Below are positions 38,974 through 48,287 of a stretch of 64,000 bases of DNA, one piece after another. A program made the translations under genes and the position numbers. Source of the stretch: Microbacterium sp. zg-B185 (GTDB taxonomy: Bacteria > Actinomycetota > Actinomycetes > Actinomycetales > Microbacteriaceae); the NCBI RefSeq assembly GCF_030246885.1, contig NZ_CP126739.1, forward strand, positions 1,984,001-2,048,000. The letters are read 5' to 3'. Below the pieces are notes generated by a model. That model saw only the letters and a list, made by a program, of their open reading frames with translations. It did not search any database and had not been told where the DNA came from. Each line of letters begins with the position of its first letter. The stretch's first letter is position 1.

Positions 38974-40272
38974 ATGGCACGCTCACCCCTCACTCTAGCC
39001 GCGTCGGTCACCTCGGCTCTGCCCCGGGTCGGCGTCGTAGGGGTCGGCATCCTCACCGAGGGCGCAGCCGGACGCTACGACTCCGCGCTCGCCGAACTGG
39101 ACGACGGGCGACGCGTCGTGGTGCGCGCTCCGGTGGATGCCGAGGCGGCGCCCGAGCTCGCCGCCGAAGCACGCGCCCTGCGTGCCCTGACCCCCGGCGT
39201 GCGCGGGCTCCTCCCGTTCCGCGCACCGGAGCTGCTGGGCGAGACCGCGCTGGGCGATGCCCGCGCGGTGGTCGTGGACTTCCTGCCCGGCTACCGCGTC
39301 GATGCCGCTCACCTGCCACCCGGCCGCGGCGCCGCCAGCTCGATCGGCGAGGCGCTGGCCGCACTGCATGCCCTGCCGCTGTCGATCGTCCGCACCGAGG
39401 GCCTCCCGTTCCGCACCCCCGCCCAGGTGCGCGAGGACGTGTCACGTCTGCTGGATCGTGTCGAGTCGACGCGATCGGCACCCCACCGGCTGCTCGAACG
39501 CTGGCGCCGCGCCGTCCAGACCGACGAATTGTGGCGCTTCGAGTCCGCGGTCGTGCTCGGCGGGGCCGGTGCCGCATCCTTCCTCTTCGAGGATGAGGAT
39601 GCCGTGCCCGTCGTGACCGGCGTGCTCGAGTGGCACGGCCTGTCGGTCGGTGACCCCGCCACGGACCTGCAGTGGCTGGCCTCCGCCCCCGCCGCCGCAG
39701 AGGACGTCTACCTGGCCTACGTCTCCCACAGTGGGCGCGCGCCGGACGCCCTGGTGCGTGAGCGGGCGCGGCTGTACGCCGAACTCGAGTTCGCCAAGTG
39801 GCTGGTGCACGGAGCCGAAGCCGGGCGCGAGGACATCCGGGAGGATGCGGTCGCACTCCTGGAGTCGCTGGCTGCCGGAGTGCGCGACGATGACATCGTC
39901 CCGGATGCCGCGCTCGGCGTCGATGACGCGATCGCACTTCTGGACCGGGTGCCCGACGCCCAGTCCACTCCCGTGGACACCTCGATGCACACGGACGCAT
40001 ACGACCCGGAGGAGTTGGCCCTGTGGCTCTCCGCCGACGAGGACGACATCGCCGGAGACGGCCCAGGCGAGGACGCTGACGCTGCACCCGCGAACGCGCC
40101 GCGCAGACAGCACGACGATGTCTCCACGGCGCCGGTCGACATCTCGATGTGGGCGCAACGGCCTCAGCCCGCCGCGCAGGCGAACGGCACGACCGGCGCC
40201 GAGACCGGCGACGCGCAGGCGGACGCGGAGCGCTCCTCCGACGCGGCGCTGCGGCGGTGGCTCTCGGACTGA
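38974..40272 (+). CDS. APH-fold phosphotransferase-like protein, probable pseudokinase
   Basis: A 432-residue protein of the aminoglycoside/macrolide phosphotransferase fold (about 20-290). The C-lobe pattern is VVTGVLEWHGLSVGDPATDLQWL. Where active enzymes carry HGDxxxxN it reads LGGAGAASF (about 195-203), and the metal-binding Asp of the DFG-like box is Glu (VLEW). Catalysis therefore seems lost. The last 130 residues are acidic, Ala-rich and disordered, with two short repeats (STPVDTSMHT / TAPVDISMWA). It sits between nudC and the adnB-like gene, as in related actinobacteria. A scaffold or binding role is possible. Confidence 0.85.
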   Translation: MARSPLTLAASVTSALPRVGVVGVGILTEGAAGRYDSALAELDDGRRVVVRAPVDAEAAPELAAEARALRALTPGVRGLLPFRAPELLGETALGDARAVVVDFLPGYRVDAAHLPPGRGAASSIGEALAALHALPLSIVRTEGLPFRTPAQVREDVSRLLDRVESTRSAPHRLLERWRRAVQTDELWRFESAVVLGGAGAASFLFEDEDAVPVVTGVLEWHGLSVGDPATDLQWLASAPAAAEDVYLAYVSHSGRAPDALVRERARLYAELEFAKWLVHGAEAGREDIREDAVALLESLAAGVRDDDIVPDAALGVDDAIALLDRVPDAQSTPVDTSMHTDAYDPEELALWLSADEDDIAGDGPGEDADAAPANAPRRQHDDVSTAPVDISMWAQRPQPAAQANGTTGAETGDAQADAERSSDAALRRWLSD

Positions 40273-40286
40273 CCGGGGCGCGCGCC

Positions 40287-43200
40287 TCAGCCGCGCAGCA
40301 CCAGGTCCGCGGCGACGTAGTACAGCGCCACGTCGATCTCCTCCAGAGGCACACCGTGCATCGCGTGGTAGGCGTGCCGATACAGCTGCAGCTGCAGCAT
40401 CCGCTCGTCGCGCTCCGCGTCGGTCCGCGGCGGCGCGCCGGTCTTCCAGTCCACGATCTCGATCCGCCCGCCCCGGTCGCTGCGCCGGTAGACGGCATCC
40501 AGCTTGCAGATGATGACGTGCGGTCGTGCGTCCAGGCCGATCCCCGGCTCGTCCGTGACGGTGAAATCGATCTCCGTCTCGACTTCGATCGGGCTCAGCG
40601 CTCCCCATTCGGAGGAGGCGAAGTTCGCCTGCAGCGTGGCGAGCACGGCGGCATCCTCGGCGGAGGCGGTCGTATCCGGTGCGTCCTCGTCCAGTTCCCA
40701 CAGAGCGTCGTCGAGGGACCCGGCCGTGCCGACGCGACCCGAGCGCTGCTCCACCCAGGCGTGGAAGAGGGTCCCCAGCCGGGTCTGACGGAACGGTCGC
40801 TCCGGCAGCGGTCGCGCGATGCGTCCGACGGTGCCGGCGTAGTCGGACACGAACTCCTTGTAGCGCGACGCGGCGATGCGTGTCGGCGCACTCTCGGTGG
40901 GGGGACGCTGTCGCTCGTCGCGTTCCGCGAGCAGCAGCGCGACGTCGCGATCGGGTGCGACCCGAGGGCGGGCGATCGCCGCCTCGACCGCCGCCGCCGC
41001 TCGTTCGACGACCTCGCGCCGTGCACCCAGCGGGTCGATCGGCCACTGCAGCATGCGTCGCTCCCCCAGGTACGGGTTCTCGCCGGGGACGTCGTCGGGC
41101 AGTTCGACGCGCAGCGCCGCCGCGATCTCGTTCAGGAACACGCTGCGCTCGCGCGGCCGCTTGGTCCCTGACCAGCTCGCGCCGGTCAGCAGCAGGTGAT
41201 CGCGGGCGCGGGTGACCGCGACATACGCCAGCCGGCGATCCTCCTCGAGCTGTCGGGCGCGGTTGGCCGCCACGAACGACTCGAACGCGGCCTTCAGGTC
41301 CTGCTGCGTCGGTGCCGCGTCCCGTTCCCACTGCAGCGCCGGCAGCCACCGCGCATCGCCGCGGAAGGAGTACGGCAGGACCCCGAAGCCGAGCCACCCC
41401 TTCGTGTCCCGCGGCGCACTCGGCAACTCGTCCTTGACCAGACGCACCACCGCCACCGCATCCCACTCCAGCCCCTTCGAGCCGTGGATCGTGAGCAGCT
41501 GCACGACATCGTCCTCGGGCGGCTCGGTCCGCGGCGCGAACTCGTCCAGCTGCTCCGCGTGGTCCAGCCAGGCCAGCAGACTCGAGATCGACCCCGACTC
41601 GTCGGCGGCCAGGAACGCGTGCAGCTCGTCGACGAACGCGCGCAGCTGCGCCGAGGCGATCCGAGCCGGTCCGCGCGACTCGTTCGCCGCCAGTTCCACA
41701 TCCAGGCGCAGCTCCAGCTCGATCAGGCGCACGAGGTCGGGCATCGGCATCCCCACCGCCCTGCGCAGGCCCGCGAAGACCGCGCCCGCCTCGCGCAGCC
41801 GCTCCCTGGCCTCGGGAGTGAATGCGCTCAGCCAGCCGTGATCGGCCCTGTGACGCAGCACGAAATCGAGCGCGTCCACCAGCGAGCCCTCGTCGTCCCC
41901 GGCGCTGCCGCGGATGCGTTCCACGACCTCGGGTGCCAGCGGCTGCAGCGCCGCGTCGTGCCGCGCGATGCGCCGGGCCAGCGCGGCGAGCTCACGAAGG
42001 TCGGGAAGCCCGATCGCCCAGCGCGGCCCGGCCAGCAGGCGGATCAACGCGGAGCCGGCGGCAGGATCGCTCAGCACGCGCAGGGCGCACACCACGTCGA
42101 CGACTTCCGGTGTGGACAGCAGTCCGCCCAGTCCCAGGATGCGATGCGGGATGCCGCGGCGGCCGAGGGCGTCGCCGAAACGCACCATGTGCTTCTTGCT
42201 GCGGAAAAGGACCGCGCCGGTGCTCGATCTGCCGGCCGCGGCGCGCTCGTCCCGCACCCGCGCAAACCACGCCGCGACGCGGTCCGCCTCGGTGTCCAGG
42301 TCGGCTTCGAAGACCAGGTCGACGGCACCGGCCGGGGCGCCGGGACGCGCGCGCAGCTCCTCCACGACGACGGCGGCGCGAGTGGCCAGCGGCGCGAGCA
42401 CCGCGTTCGCGGCGCTCAGCACGCCGGCGCTGTTGCGCCAGCTCGTCAGCAGCGAGAACTGTGCGCACTCCCGCCCCGGCGAGAACGACCCGGCGAAGCC
42501 GCCCAGGTTCCCGGCGCTGGCACCGCGCCATCCGTAGATGGCCTGGTTCGGGTCACCGACCGCCATCACGGCGGTACCTGCGAACAGCTCGGCCAGCAGG
42601 TCGGTCTGCACGACGGAGGTGTCCTGGTACTCGTCCAGCAGGACCACGCGGAAGCGCTCCTGGAGCTCTTCGGCCACGACCGGGTGCGTGCGGACCACTT
42701 CCAGTGCTCCGGCGACCTGGTCGGAGAAATCCAGCACGCCGATCCGGCGCTTCTCGGCGGCGTAGGCGCGGGCCAGGTCCGCGAGCAGGCCGAGGGCGCC
42801 GACCTTCTCCGCGGCGTCGGCGACATCGCTGTAGACGACCGTGCCTTTGCGGACCGAGGGCCGCTCGAGCACGTCATCGAATCGCTCCGGGAACGCGGCG
42901 AGCTCTTCGAACGAGACGAGGTTGTCGACACCGTCCCGTGCGATCCGCAACGCCGCATCGACGATGCTGCGTACCGCCTCGCCGCGGGTCTCCAGTCGCG
43001 GGTCGTCGGAGCCGAAGACCACCCGGCGCATGAGCAGCCAGGCCGCGGACTCCGAGAGGATGACCGCCTCCGGGTCGCGGCCGATCCGGACGGCGTGCTC
43101 GCGGACGATCTGATCGGCGAAGCTGTTGTAGGTCGCGACCGTCGGACGGTGCAGGAGCGCGTCGTCGTCGGGAGCCTCGCCGACCGCGCCGACCTCGGCA

Positions 43201-43631
43201 GCCAGCGCGTCCATCGCCGCCGCGCGGGCCGAGGATGCCTTCACGCCGTCGCCGCCGCCGCGTTCCAGCTCGCCGAACACGTCCAGGCGGCCTTCGGCGT
43301 GCAGGACGGGAAGCGCAGCGAGAAGTCCGCGGCGCTCGAACTCGGCCAGCCGCTGCAGACGGCGCTGGATCCGCTCCGCGAGTTCGCCGGCGGCCTTGCG
43401 GGTGAAGGTCAGCCCCAACACCTCGTCACGGCGCACGATCCGGTTCGCCACGAGCCAGACCACCCGGGCGGCCATGGTCTCGGTCTTGCCGCTTCCGGCC
43501 CCGGCGACCACGAGCGCGGGCTCCAGCGGCGCCTCGATCACCTCGGTCTGCTCGCCGGTCGGGGGGAACTGACCCAGCGCTGCGGCGATGACCTCCGCCG
43601 AGAGCGTGGCCACCGAAAGCGATGCCGTCAC
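40287..43631 (-). CDS. Helicase-nuclease subunit (AdnB-like, UvrD motor plus RecB nuclease)
   Basis: A 1114-residue subunit of the double-strand-break resection machine. The motor is complete: VVAGAGSGKTETM, FTRKAAGELAERI, VVLLDEYQDTSVVQ, GDPNQAIYGWRGA, TIHGSKGLEWDAV and YVAVTRARDHLLL. The C-terminal RecB-family nuclease has EIVDWKTGAPP followed by QLQLYRHA. Mycobacterial AdnAB is built from two such subunits encoded in tandem. GTG 43631 overlaps the stop of the partner gene (GTGA), so they are made in equal amounts. No Cys cluster for an iron-sulfur site is present in this subunit. Confidence 0.93.
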   Translation of the reverse strand: MTASLSVATLSAEVIAAALGQFPPTGEQTEVIEAPLEPALVVAGAGSGKTETMAARVVWLVANRIVRRDEVLGLTFTRKAAGELAERIQRRLQRLAEFERRGLLAALPVLHAEGRLDVFGELERGGGDGVKASSARAAAMDALAAEVGAVGEAPDDDALLHRPTVATYNSFADQIVREHAVRIGRDPEAVILSESAAWLLMRRVVFGSDDPRLETRGEAVRSIVDAALRIARDGVDNLVSFEELAAFPERFDDVLERPSVRKGTVVYSDVADAAEKVGALGLLADLARAYAAEKRRIGVLDFSDQVAGALEVVRTHPVVAEELQERFRVVLLDEYQDTSVVQTDLLAELFAGTAVMAVGDPNQAIYGWRGASAGNLGGFAGSFSPGRECAQFSLLTSWRNSAGVLSAANAVLAPLATRAAVVVEELRARPGAPAGAVDLVFEADLDTEADRVAAWFARVRDERAAAGRSSTGAVLFRSKKHMVRFGDALGRRGIPHRILGLGGLLSTPEVVDVVCALRVLSDPAAGSALIRLLAGPRWAIGLPDLRELAALARRIARHDAALQPLAPEVVERIRGSAGDDEGSLVDALDFVLRHRADHGWLSAFTPEARERLREAGAVFAGLRRAVGMPMPDLVRLIELELRLDVELAANESRGPARIASAQLRAFVDELHAFLAADESGSISSLLAWLDHAEQLDEFAPRTEPPEDDVVQLLTIHGSKGLEWDAVAVVRLVKDELPSAPRDTKGWLGFGVLPYSFRGDARWLPALQWERDAAPTQQDLKAAFESFVAANRARQLEEDRRLAYVAVTRARDHLLLTGASWSGTKRPRERSVFLNEIAAALRVELPDDVPGENPYLGERRMLQWPIDPLGARREVVERAAAAVEAAIARPRVAPDRDVALLLAERDERQRPPTESAPTRIAASRYKEFVSDYAGTVGRIARPLPERPFRQTRLGTLFHAWVEQRSGRVGTAGSLDDALWELDEDAPDTTASAEDAAVLATLQANFASSEWGALSPIEVETEIDFTVTDEPGIGLDARPHVIICKLDAVYRRSDRGGRIEIVDWKTGAPPRTDAERDERMLQLQLYRHAYHAMHGVPLEEIDVALYYVAADLVLRG

Positions 43632-46600
43632 GATGCGCTCACCGCGCCGATCGTGTGGATCCGGCACAGTCCGTACGAGAACTCGTCGCGGCAGTGGTCT
43701 TCGTACGGTGCCGCGAACGTGGTGCCCCGCATCACCGCCACCGCCGACCGGACCCGGTCCAGGAACAGCTCGCGGCGTTCGTCGTCGAACGGCGGCTGCC
43801 ACGGGGTGGCGTAGTCCGCTCGCGACGCCGTCGGCCGCAGCACAAGCAGCTTGGCTCCCCCGGCCGGCAGACCGGCGGCGGCAGGGATGGCCCCGGACTC
43901 GAAAGCAAGCTGGTACGCGCCCAGCTGCGGGTTGTCCACGACCTTGGGATCGGTCTGCGGTTCTCGCTTGCCGGTCTTCAGATCCATGATCACGACCGTT
44001 CCCTCCGGGGTGAGCTCGACCCGGTCGATGTAGCCGGAGAGGATCGCACCGTGCTCGAACGCGTCGGCGTCATCCAGCGGGATCGCGACCTCGAAGTGCG
44101 GTTCGGCGCCGATCAGCGCACCGCCGGCGTCCTCGAACCGTCGCAGATACAGGTGCAGCCGTCGCACCAGATCGCGCGCGCGGGTTCGCTCCGCGCGGTC
44201 GCGCCATTCCGCCTCGAAGCTCAGCTCGCCCCAGCGCGATTCGACCTCGGCCCACAGACTGGCCTCGTCCGAGCCCGCCGAGTGCTCCAGCGCCGCGTGG
44301 ATGATGGTGCCCAGCCCGGCGGTCGCGCCGCCCGGGTCGCCGCCCAGGTCTCCGATCACCCAGTTCAGCTCGCATTCCTCGAGCGTGTGCAGCCGCGACG
44401 GCGAGACCCGCACGTCCTCGCGGGACAGATCCCGCAGCGGGCCGGTCGAGGTGGGCGGTGCGACGCCGAACCACTCGCCCGGTACGGAGCCGGGGACCAG
44501 CGCGTCGGCCAGCAGAGCGAGCTGCTGTGCTGCGCGCGCGGCGCGCTCGCCGCCCCTCGCCCGCGAGGACGGGTCGGTCAGGGCACGCCGGTGCTGCGCG
44601 ACCAGGCCGCGCAGCGACAGCGGATGCTCGACGGCGTGCCGTTCCGGGTCGGGCAGGAACTCGAAGAACACACTGGGACCGGTGTCATCGTCATCGACCG
44701 CGGTCACGATCACCCGATCGGTGGCCCGCGAGAGAGCGCGGGCCAGCAGCCGCAGCTCGTCGTGCATCGCAGCGCGTCGTCGGTCGAGGGTGGAGGCGGC
44801 CCCCGCGTCGGCCCTGGTCGCGGCATCCGCCAACCGCCAGGTGTCCAGCAACGATCCGCGCAGCCGCGTGTTCGGCCAGACGCCGTCCTGTACGCCTGCC
44901 ACCACGACGGTGTCGAACTCGGTGCCCAGCGCCCCGGCAGGGGTGAGGATGCGCACCGCCTCGCCGCCGGCCGGAGCATCCAGACGGTCTTCGGCGACGT
45001 CGCTGTCCAGGATGCCGCGGACGAACACCCGCGGGTCGGCGTCCAGGGATCGTTCGACGAAGCGCTTCGCCGCCTGGAACAGTGCCACCACGGCATCCAG
45101 ATCCCGGTTGGCCTGATCCGCCAGCGGACCGTGCCCGCGGGCCGACTCGGACCACGCGCGCTGCAGGCCGCTGCGCTCCCACGCGGTCCACAGCAGCTCA
45201 TGGGCGGTGGCGCCGCGAGCCAGTTCGTCTCGAAGCACTCCCAGCGTCCGCGCCACGACGGCTGCCCGTCGCGCCTCTCGGGTGTCGATCAGGTCCAACT
45301 CCAGCGGCTGCAGCATCGCCGACACGATCAGCTCGCGGCCGGACCGTTCGCCGCCGGCTGCGAGCTCGCCGTGGCGCAGCGCCGATCGCAGCCGCCGCAG
45401 TTCGATGGCGTCCAGCCGGCCGCCCGTGCTCAGCAGCGCCTCCGCGGCATCCTCGAACGTCCACTCGTCCCGGGCGGCGAGTTCGATCAGCCGGAGCAGG
45501 TCACGCACCGGTGGCAGGGTTCCGAGCGGGCGCCCTGGACCGCTCGAGCGGGTCGGCACCTCCCGCGCCGCAAGCTCTGCCTCGAGGGCGGCGACCTGCC
45601 TCGTGTCGTGCGCGATCACGGCGCAGGAGGACCACCGGATGCCGTCATGGACGTGCCGCTCGCGCAGCAGCCGCGCGATCGCATCGAACTCCTCGGCGGG
45701 CGAGCGCAGCGTCAGAGCCCGCACCGAGCCGTCCGAGACGACGGCGTCCCCCTCGGCGGAGGGTCGTACGCGGTGCGCGACCAGACCGACCGCCCCGATG
45801 CGCTGCGTCACCTGGCGGACGATCTCGTTCTGCCAGCCGGTCCCCCGGTGCGCGGCAGCCAGCACCGAGACGCTGCCGAGACTGCGCGCCAGGCGCGCGA
45901 AGTTCTCCGGGGTGGCGCCGCGGAACGCTCCGGAGCCGACATCCGGGTCGCCGAACGCCAGCACCGCGATCCCGCGCTGCCGGCATGCCTCGAGCAGCTC
46001 GACACCGCCCAGCGTCAGCTCCTGCGCGTCGTCGACGAGGATCATTGCGAGGCGTTCGATGACCTCCGCGCCGGGCGCGCCGGTGCGCAGCACTCCCACC
46101 GCCTCACGCACGAGCCCGGCTGCATCCCGGTGCGCGCCGCGCATGTCTGCGCGCACCTGCAGGTACTCGGCGAAAAAGGATGCCATCGCCTGCCACGCCG
46201 GGATCGAGTGGGTCTGCCCCAGCGCGTGCAGCCGGTCGGGCTCGATGCCGAGCGTCGTGCATTCGGCGAGGAAAGTGCGCACCTCGGTGCGGAAACCCTT
46301 GGTGGACCGGACCTCGCGCCCCAGCCAGTCCGGCCAGCGGCCGACGCCGGCCCGCTCGTCCTCCGCATCGCCCTCCAGCAGGTCCTGGATCAGCTGGTCC
46401 TCGTCCCCGCCGGTGAGCAGCTGCGGGGGCTCCTCACCCGCCGCGACTGCGCTCGCACGCACGAGCTGGTAGGCGAAGGAGGCGACGGAGCGCGCGATCG
46501 GACCCGATGTCGCACGACCCACTGCGAGGGCGAGCCGATCACGCAGGGCGGTGGCCGTCTGCCGGGAGGGGGTGAGCACGACCAGCGCGTCCGGGTCCGC

Positions 46601-46762
46601 GCCGGCTGCGACCAGTGCCGCGACACGTGCCACCAGCGCGGTGGTCTTGCCGCTTCCCGGCGCGCCGACGACGACGCCGGATGCCGCGGCCGGCAGCGCG
46701 ATGACGGCGCTCTGGTGCCCGTCGAGCACGGGTGCCACGCCCGAGCCGTCCGCGGAGTCCAT
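43628..46762 (-). CDS. Helicase-nuclease subunit (AdnA-like) with degenerate motor
   Basis: A 1044-residue partner of the AdnB-like protein. The Walker A VVVGAPGSGKTTALVARV is intact, but motif II reads ILVDDAQELT (DDAQ for DExQ). The C-terminal nuclease keeps VVIMDLKTGKREPQ. One Cys precedes it (HTLEECELNW) and C-RD-E-FSYGL-C follows, matching the AddB/AdnA iron-sulfur spacing C-x2-C-x5-C with the middle Cys replaced by Glu. ATG 46762 lies 7 bases after TACCGT (leaderless); an in-frame ATG at 46792 is the alternative. Confidence 0.92.
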   Translation of the reverse strand: MDSADGSGVAPVLDGHQSAVIALPAAASGVVVGAPGSGKTTALVARVAALVAAGADPDALVVLTPSRQTATALRDRLALAVGRATSGPIARSVASFAYQLVRASAVAAGEEPPQLLTGGDEDQLIQDLLEGDAEDERAGVGRWPDWLGREVRSTKGFRTEVRTFLAECTTLGIEPDRLHALGQTHSIPAWQAMASFFAEYLQVRADMRGAHRDAAGLVREAVGVLRTGAPGAEVIERLAMILVDDAQELTLGGVELLEACRQRGIAVLAFGDPDVGSGAFRGATPENFARLARSLGSVSVLAAAHRGTGWQNEIVRQVTQRIGAVGLVAHRVRPSAEGDAVVSDGSVRALTLRSPAEEFDAIARLLRERHVHDGIRWSSCAVIAHDTRQVAALEAELAAREVPTRSSGPGRPLGTLPPVRDLLRLIELAARDEWTFEDAAEALLSTGGRLDAIELRRLRSALRHGELAAGGERSGRELIVSAMLQPLELDLIDTREARRAAVVARTLGVLRDELARGATAHELLWTAWERSGLQRAWSESARGHGPLADQANRDLDAVVALFQAAKRFVERSLDADPRVFVRGILDSDVAEDRLDAPAGGEAVRILTPAGALGTEFDTVVVAGVQDGVWPNTRLRGSLLDTWRLADAATRADAGAASTLDRRRAAMHDELRLLARALSRATDRVIVTAVDDDDTGPSVFFEFLPDPERHAVEHPLSLRGLVAQHRRALTDPSSRARGGERAARAAQQLALLADALVPGSVPGEWFGVAPPTSTGPLRDLSREDVRVSPSRLHTLEECELNWVIGDLGGDPGGATAGLGTIIHAALEHSAGSDEASLWAEVESRWGELSFEAEWRDRAERTRARDLVRRLHLYLRRFEDAGGALIGAEPHFEVAIPLDDADAFEHGAILSGYIDRVELTPEGTVVIMDLKTGKREPQTDPKVVDNPQLGAYQLAFESGAIPAAAGLPAGGAKLLVLRPTASRADYATPWQPPFDDERRELFLDRVRSAVAVMRGTTFAAPYEDHCRDEFSYGLCRIHTIGAVSAS

Positions 46763-46769
46763 GGCTTCG

Positions 46770-46775
46770 ACGGTA
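46770..46775 (-). promoter_or_regulatory. -10 box of the adnA-adnB-like operon (leaderless)
   Basis: TACCGT on the minus strand followed by 7 bases and ATG 46762. Confidence 0.45.
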
Positions 46776-46942
46776 CCTCCACGTGCGGACATGCGGCCGC
46801 TGCCGGGCCGCCGGTCCGGCGTTCGCCGAGAGCGTGCAGCCGACGGGCGGGGCCCTTCCACCGGTGTCGTAGAGTTGCCATGCGCGCCGGGCGTACCGGC
46901 GCAGAGGCCCCGGGACTCGATCCCGCCGCAGGAGGTATTTCC

Positions 46943-47167
46943 GTGGAGATCCGCATCGGCATCACGAACACCGGCCGTGAGCTCAACTTCGAGACCAACG
47001 AGCCCGTGGCGGACGTGAAGCAGTCCGTCACCAGCGCACTGGACGCGGGCGCGACCCACGTGAGCTTCACGGATGCGAAGGGCACCAGCTACATCGTCCC
47101 GACGGCGAGCCTGGCGTACATCGAGTTCGGTACCGAAGAGTCCCGTCGCGTGGGCTTCGTCGCCTGA
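46943..47167 (+). CDS. DUF3107 family small protein (Rv3208A/TB9.4 type)
   Basis: A 74-residue conserved actinobacterial protein: VEIRIGITNTGRELNFETNEPVADV, then TSALDAGATHVSFTDAKGTSYIVPTASLAYIEFG. A beta-rich fold is likely; function unknown. GTG 46943 is fixed by GGAGGT six bases upstream. A TAGAGT at 46870-46875 may be its -10, giving a leader of about 60 bases. It keeps the place it has in mycobacteria, divergent from the adnA-like gene. Confidence 0.92.
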   Translation: MEIRIGITNTGRELNFETNEPVADVKQSVTSALDAGATHVSFTDAKGTSYIVPTASLAYIEFGTEESRRVGFVA

Positions 47168-47180
47168 CATCAGCCCGTCC

Positions 47181-47471
47181 GTGCAGATCCTCCTCGCCCT
47201 GCTCATCGGCGCCGTGATCGGCGCCGCCCTGCACTTCCTCGCGCCCGCGCGCGGCACGCGCGGCGTGGTCCTGGCCCCGGTACTCGGCGCGTTGATGTCC
47301 GGGTTGCTCTGGATGATCCTCACGTGGGCCGGTCAGGGGCTGGACAGCCCGTGGCTGTGGCTGTCGGCGTTCCTCGCTCCGATCGCCGTGGTCTACCCGG
47401 CGCTCGTGATCCTGGCGCGTACCCGCACCGCGCACGATGCCCAGGAGCGGGCCCGTCTCAAGATCGGCTGA
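47181..47471 (+). CDS. Small membrane protein
   Basis: A 96-residue protein with three hydrophobic segments: VQILLALLIGAVIGAALHFL, GVVLAPVLGALMSGLLWMILTWA and LWLSAFLAPIAVVYPALVILA. A short charged tail (RTRTAHDAQERARLKIG) follows. GTG 47181 is 13 bases after the DUF3107 stop, and the longer frame upstream is only its shadow. No family is recognised. It is probably co-transcribed with DUF3107. Confidence 0.75.
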   Translation: MQILLALLIGAVIGAALHFLAPARGTRGVVLAPVLGALMSGLLWMILTWAGQGLDSPWLWLSAFLAPIAVVYPALVILARTRTAHDAQERARLKIG

Positions 47472-47522
47472 GTGCGGCCCGGTCTGCCGCGCACCATCGG
47501 AGGGGAGCGGGAGGTGGCCGGT

Positions 47523-48236
47523 CTAGGCCGCCAGCCCCATGGCGTCCATGCGCTTGGAGTGCGCGCCCATCAGCTCGGTGAACACCGGCTCGACCTTGCG
47601 CTCGTCTGCGACCTGCAGCGTGCTCGGCCGCAGGGCCGCGCGCGCGATGAGCAAGGTGTCGCCGACCAGTCGACGCCCCCACATCGCCAGCAGCGACCTC
47701 CACTCGGGGTCGCTCGCGATCGTCGCGCCGATGATGTCCACGATCGCCTCCCGGTCGTCATCGGCCCGGAGGATCCGCTCCACGCGACGTCCGGTATCGC
47801 CGTAGCTGGAGGCGAGCGCGAGGTAGAAGTCGTCCAGCATCCCCGCGGTGATGTGCACCGAGAGCATGGTCTCCTGCGACCTCACGCCGTGCGTCGCGCG
47901 GCGGAAGGCGTCCAGCGGCTCGCGGAACGGCAGCATCAGGCTGGTGGGGTCGTCCCCGCGCTCGCGGATCAGCGCGACCAGCTCCTCGTGCTTGCGCAGC
48001 GCGGCACCGGCGGCGCGGGAGAGCGACTCCTTCTGCGCCAGCTCGGGGGTGGAGGCGATCAGCTCCGACAGGGTTTCGAAGAAGCCCAGCTGCAGATACG
48101 CGGCCTGGCCGAGGAACGTGTCGATGTCGGGCGCGAGCGCCTCGAAGTCGACGCGTTGAGCATCGCTCGCGTCACCGCGCGAACGCAGCTGGAGCTTTCG
48201 TCCCTGCGGGCGCTGCTGCCAGAACCACTTCACCAC
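47523..48236 (-). CDS. Ferritin-like fold protein
   Basis: A 237-residue all-helical protein of the actinobacterial ferritin-like (MiaE-like) group that adjoins rhlE. Helices with possible di-iron ligands are visible (AAYLQLGFFETLSELI, AALRKHEELVALIRERG, SVHITAGMLDDFYLALASSYGD, FTELMGAHSKRMDAMGLAA), but I cannot place all the Glu/His ligands with confidence. Function unknown. GTG 48236 lies 6 bases after TATGCT (leaderless); a second GTG follows directly. Confidence 0.85.
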   Translation of the reverse strand: MVKWFWQQRPQGRKLQLRSRGDASDAQRVDFEALAPDIDTFLGQAAYLQLGFFETLSELIASTPELAQKESLSRAAGAALRKHEELVALIRERGDDPTSLMLPFREPLDAFRRATHGVRSQETMLSVHITAGMLDDFYLALASSYGDTGRRVERILRADDDREAIVDIIGATIASDPEWRSLLAMWGRRLVGDTLLIARAALRPSTLQVADERKVEPVFTELMGAHSKRMDAMGLAA

Positions 48237-48242
48237 GACCTC

Positions 48243-48248
48243 AGCATA
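48243..48248 (-). promoter_or_regulatory. -10 box of the ferritin-like gene (leaderless)
   Basis: TATGCT on the minus strand followed by 6 bases and GTG 48236. Confidence 0.5.
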
Positions 48249-48287
48249 GGCGGGGCGTGTCGTGACGCGGAGGGCGGCGGTGCCGCC

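Noticed and set aside
38974-40272. A macrolide or aminoglycoside resistance gene
   Set aside because: The catalytic HGDxxxxN and metal-binding residues are missing, and the place among repair genes is conserved in related actinobacteria.
41196-43814. An 872-codon open frame antisense to the adnB-like gene
   Set aside because: Shadow of a very GC-rich gene with no start signal or recognisable motif.
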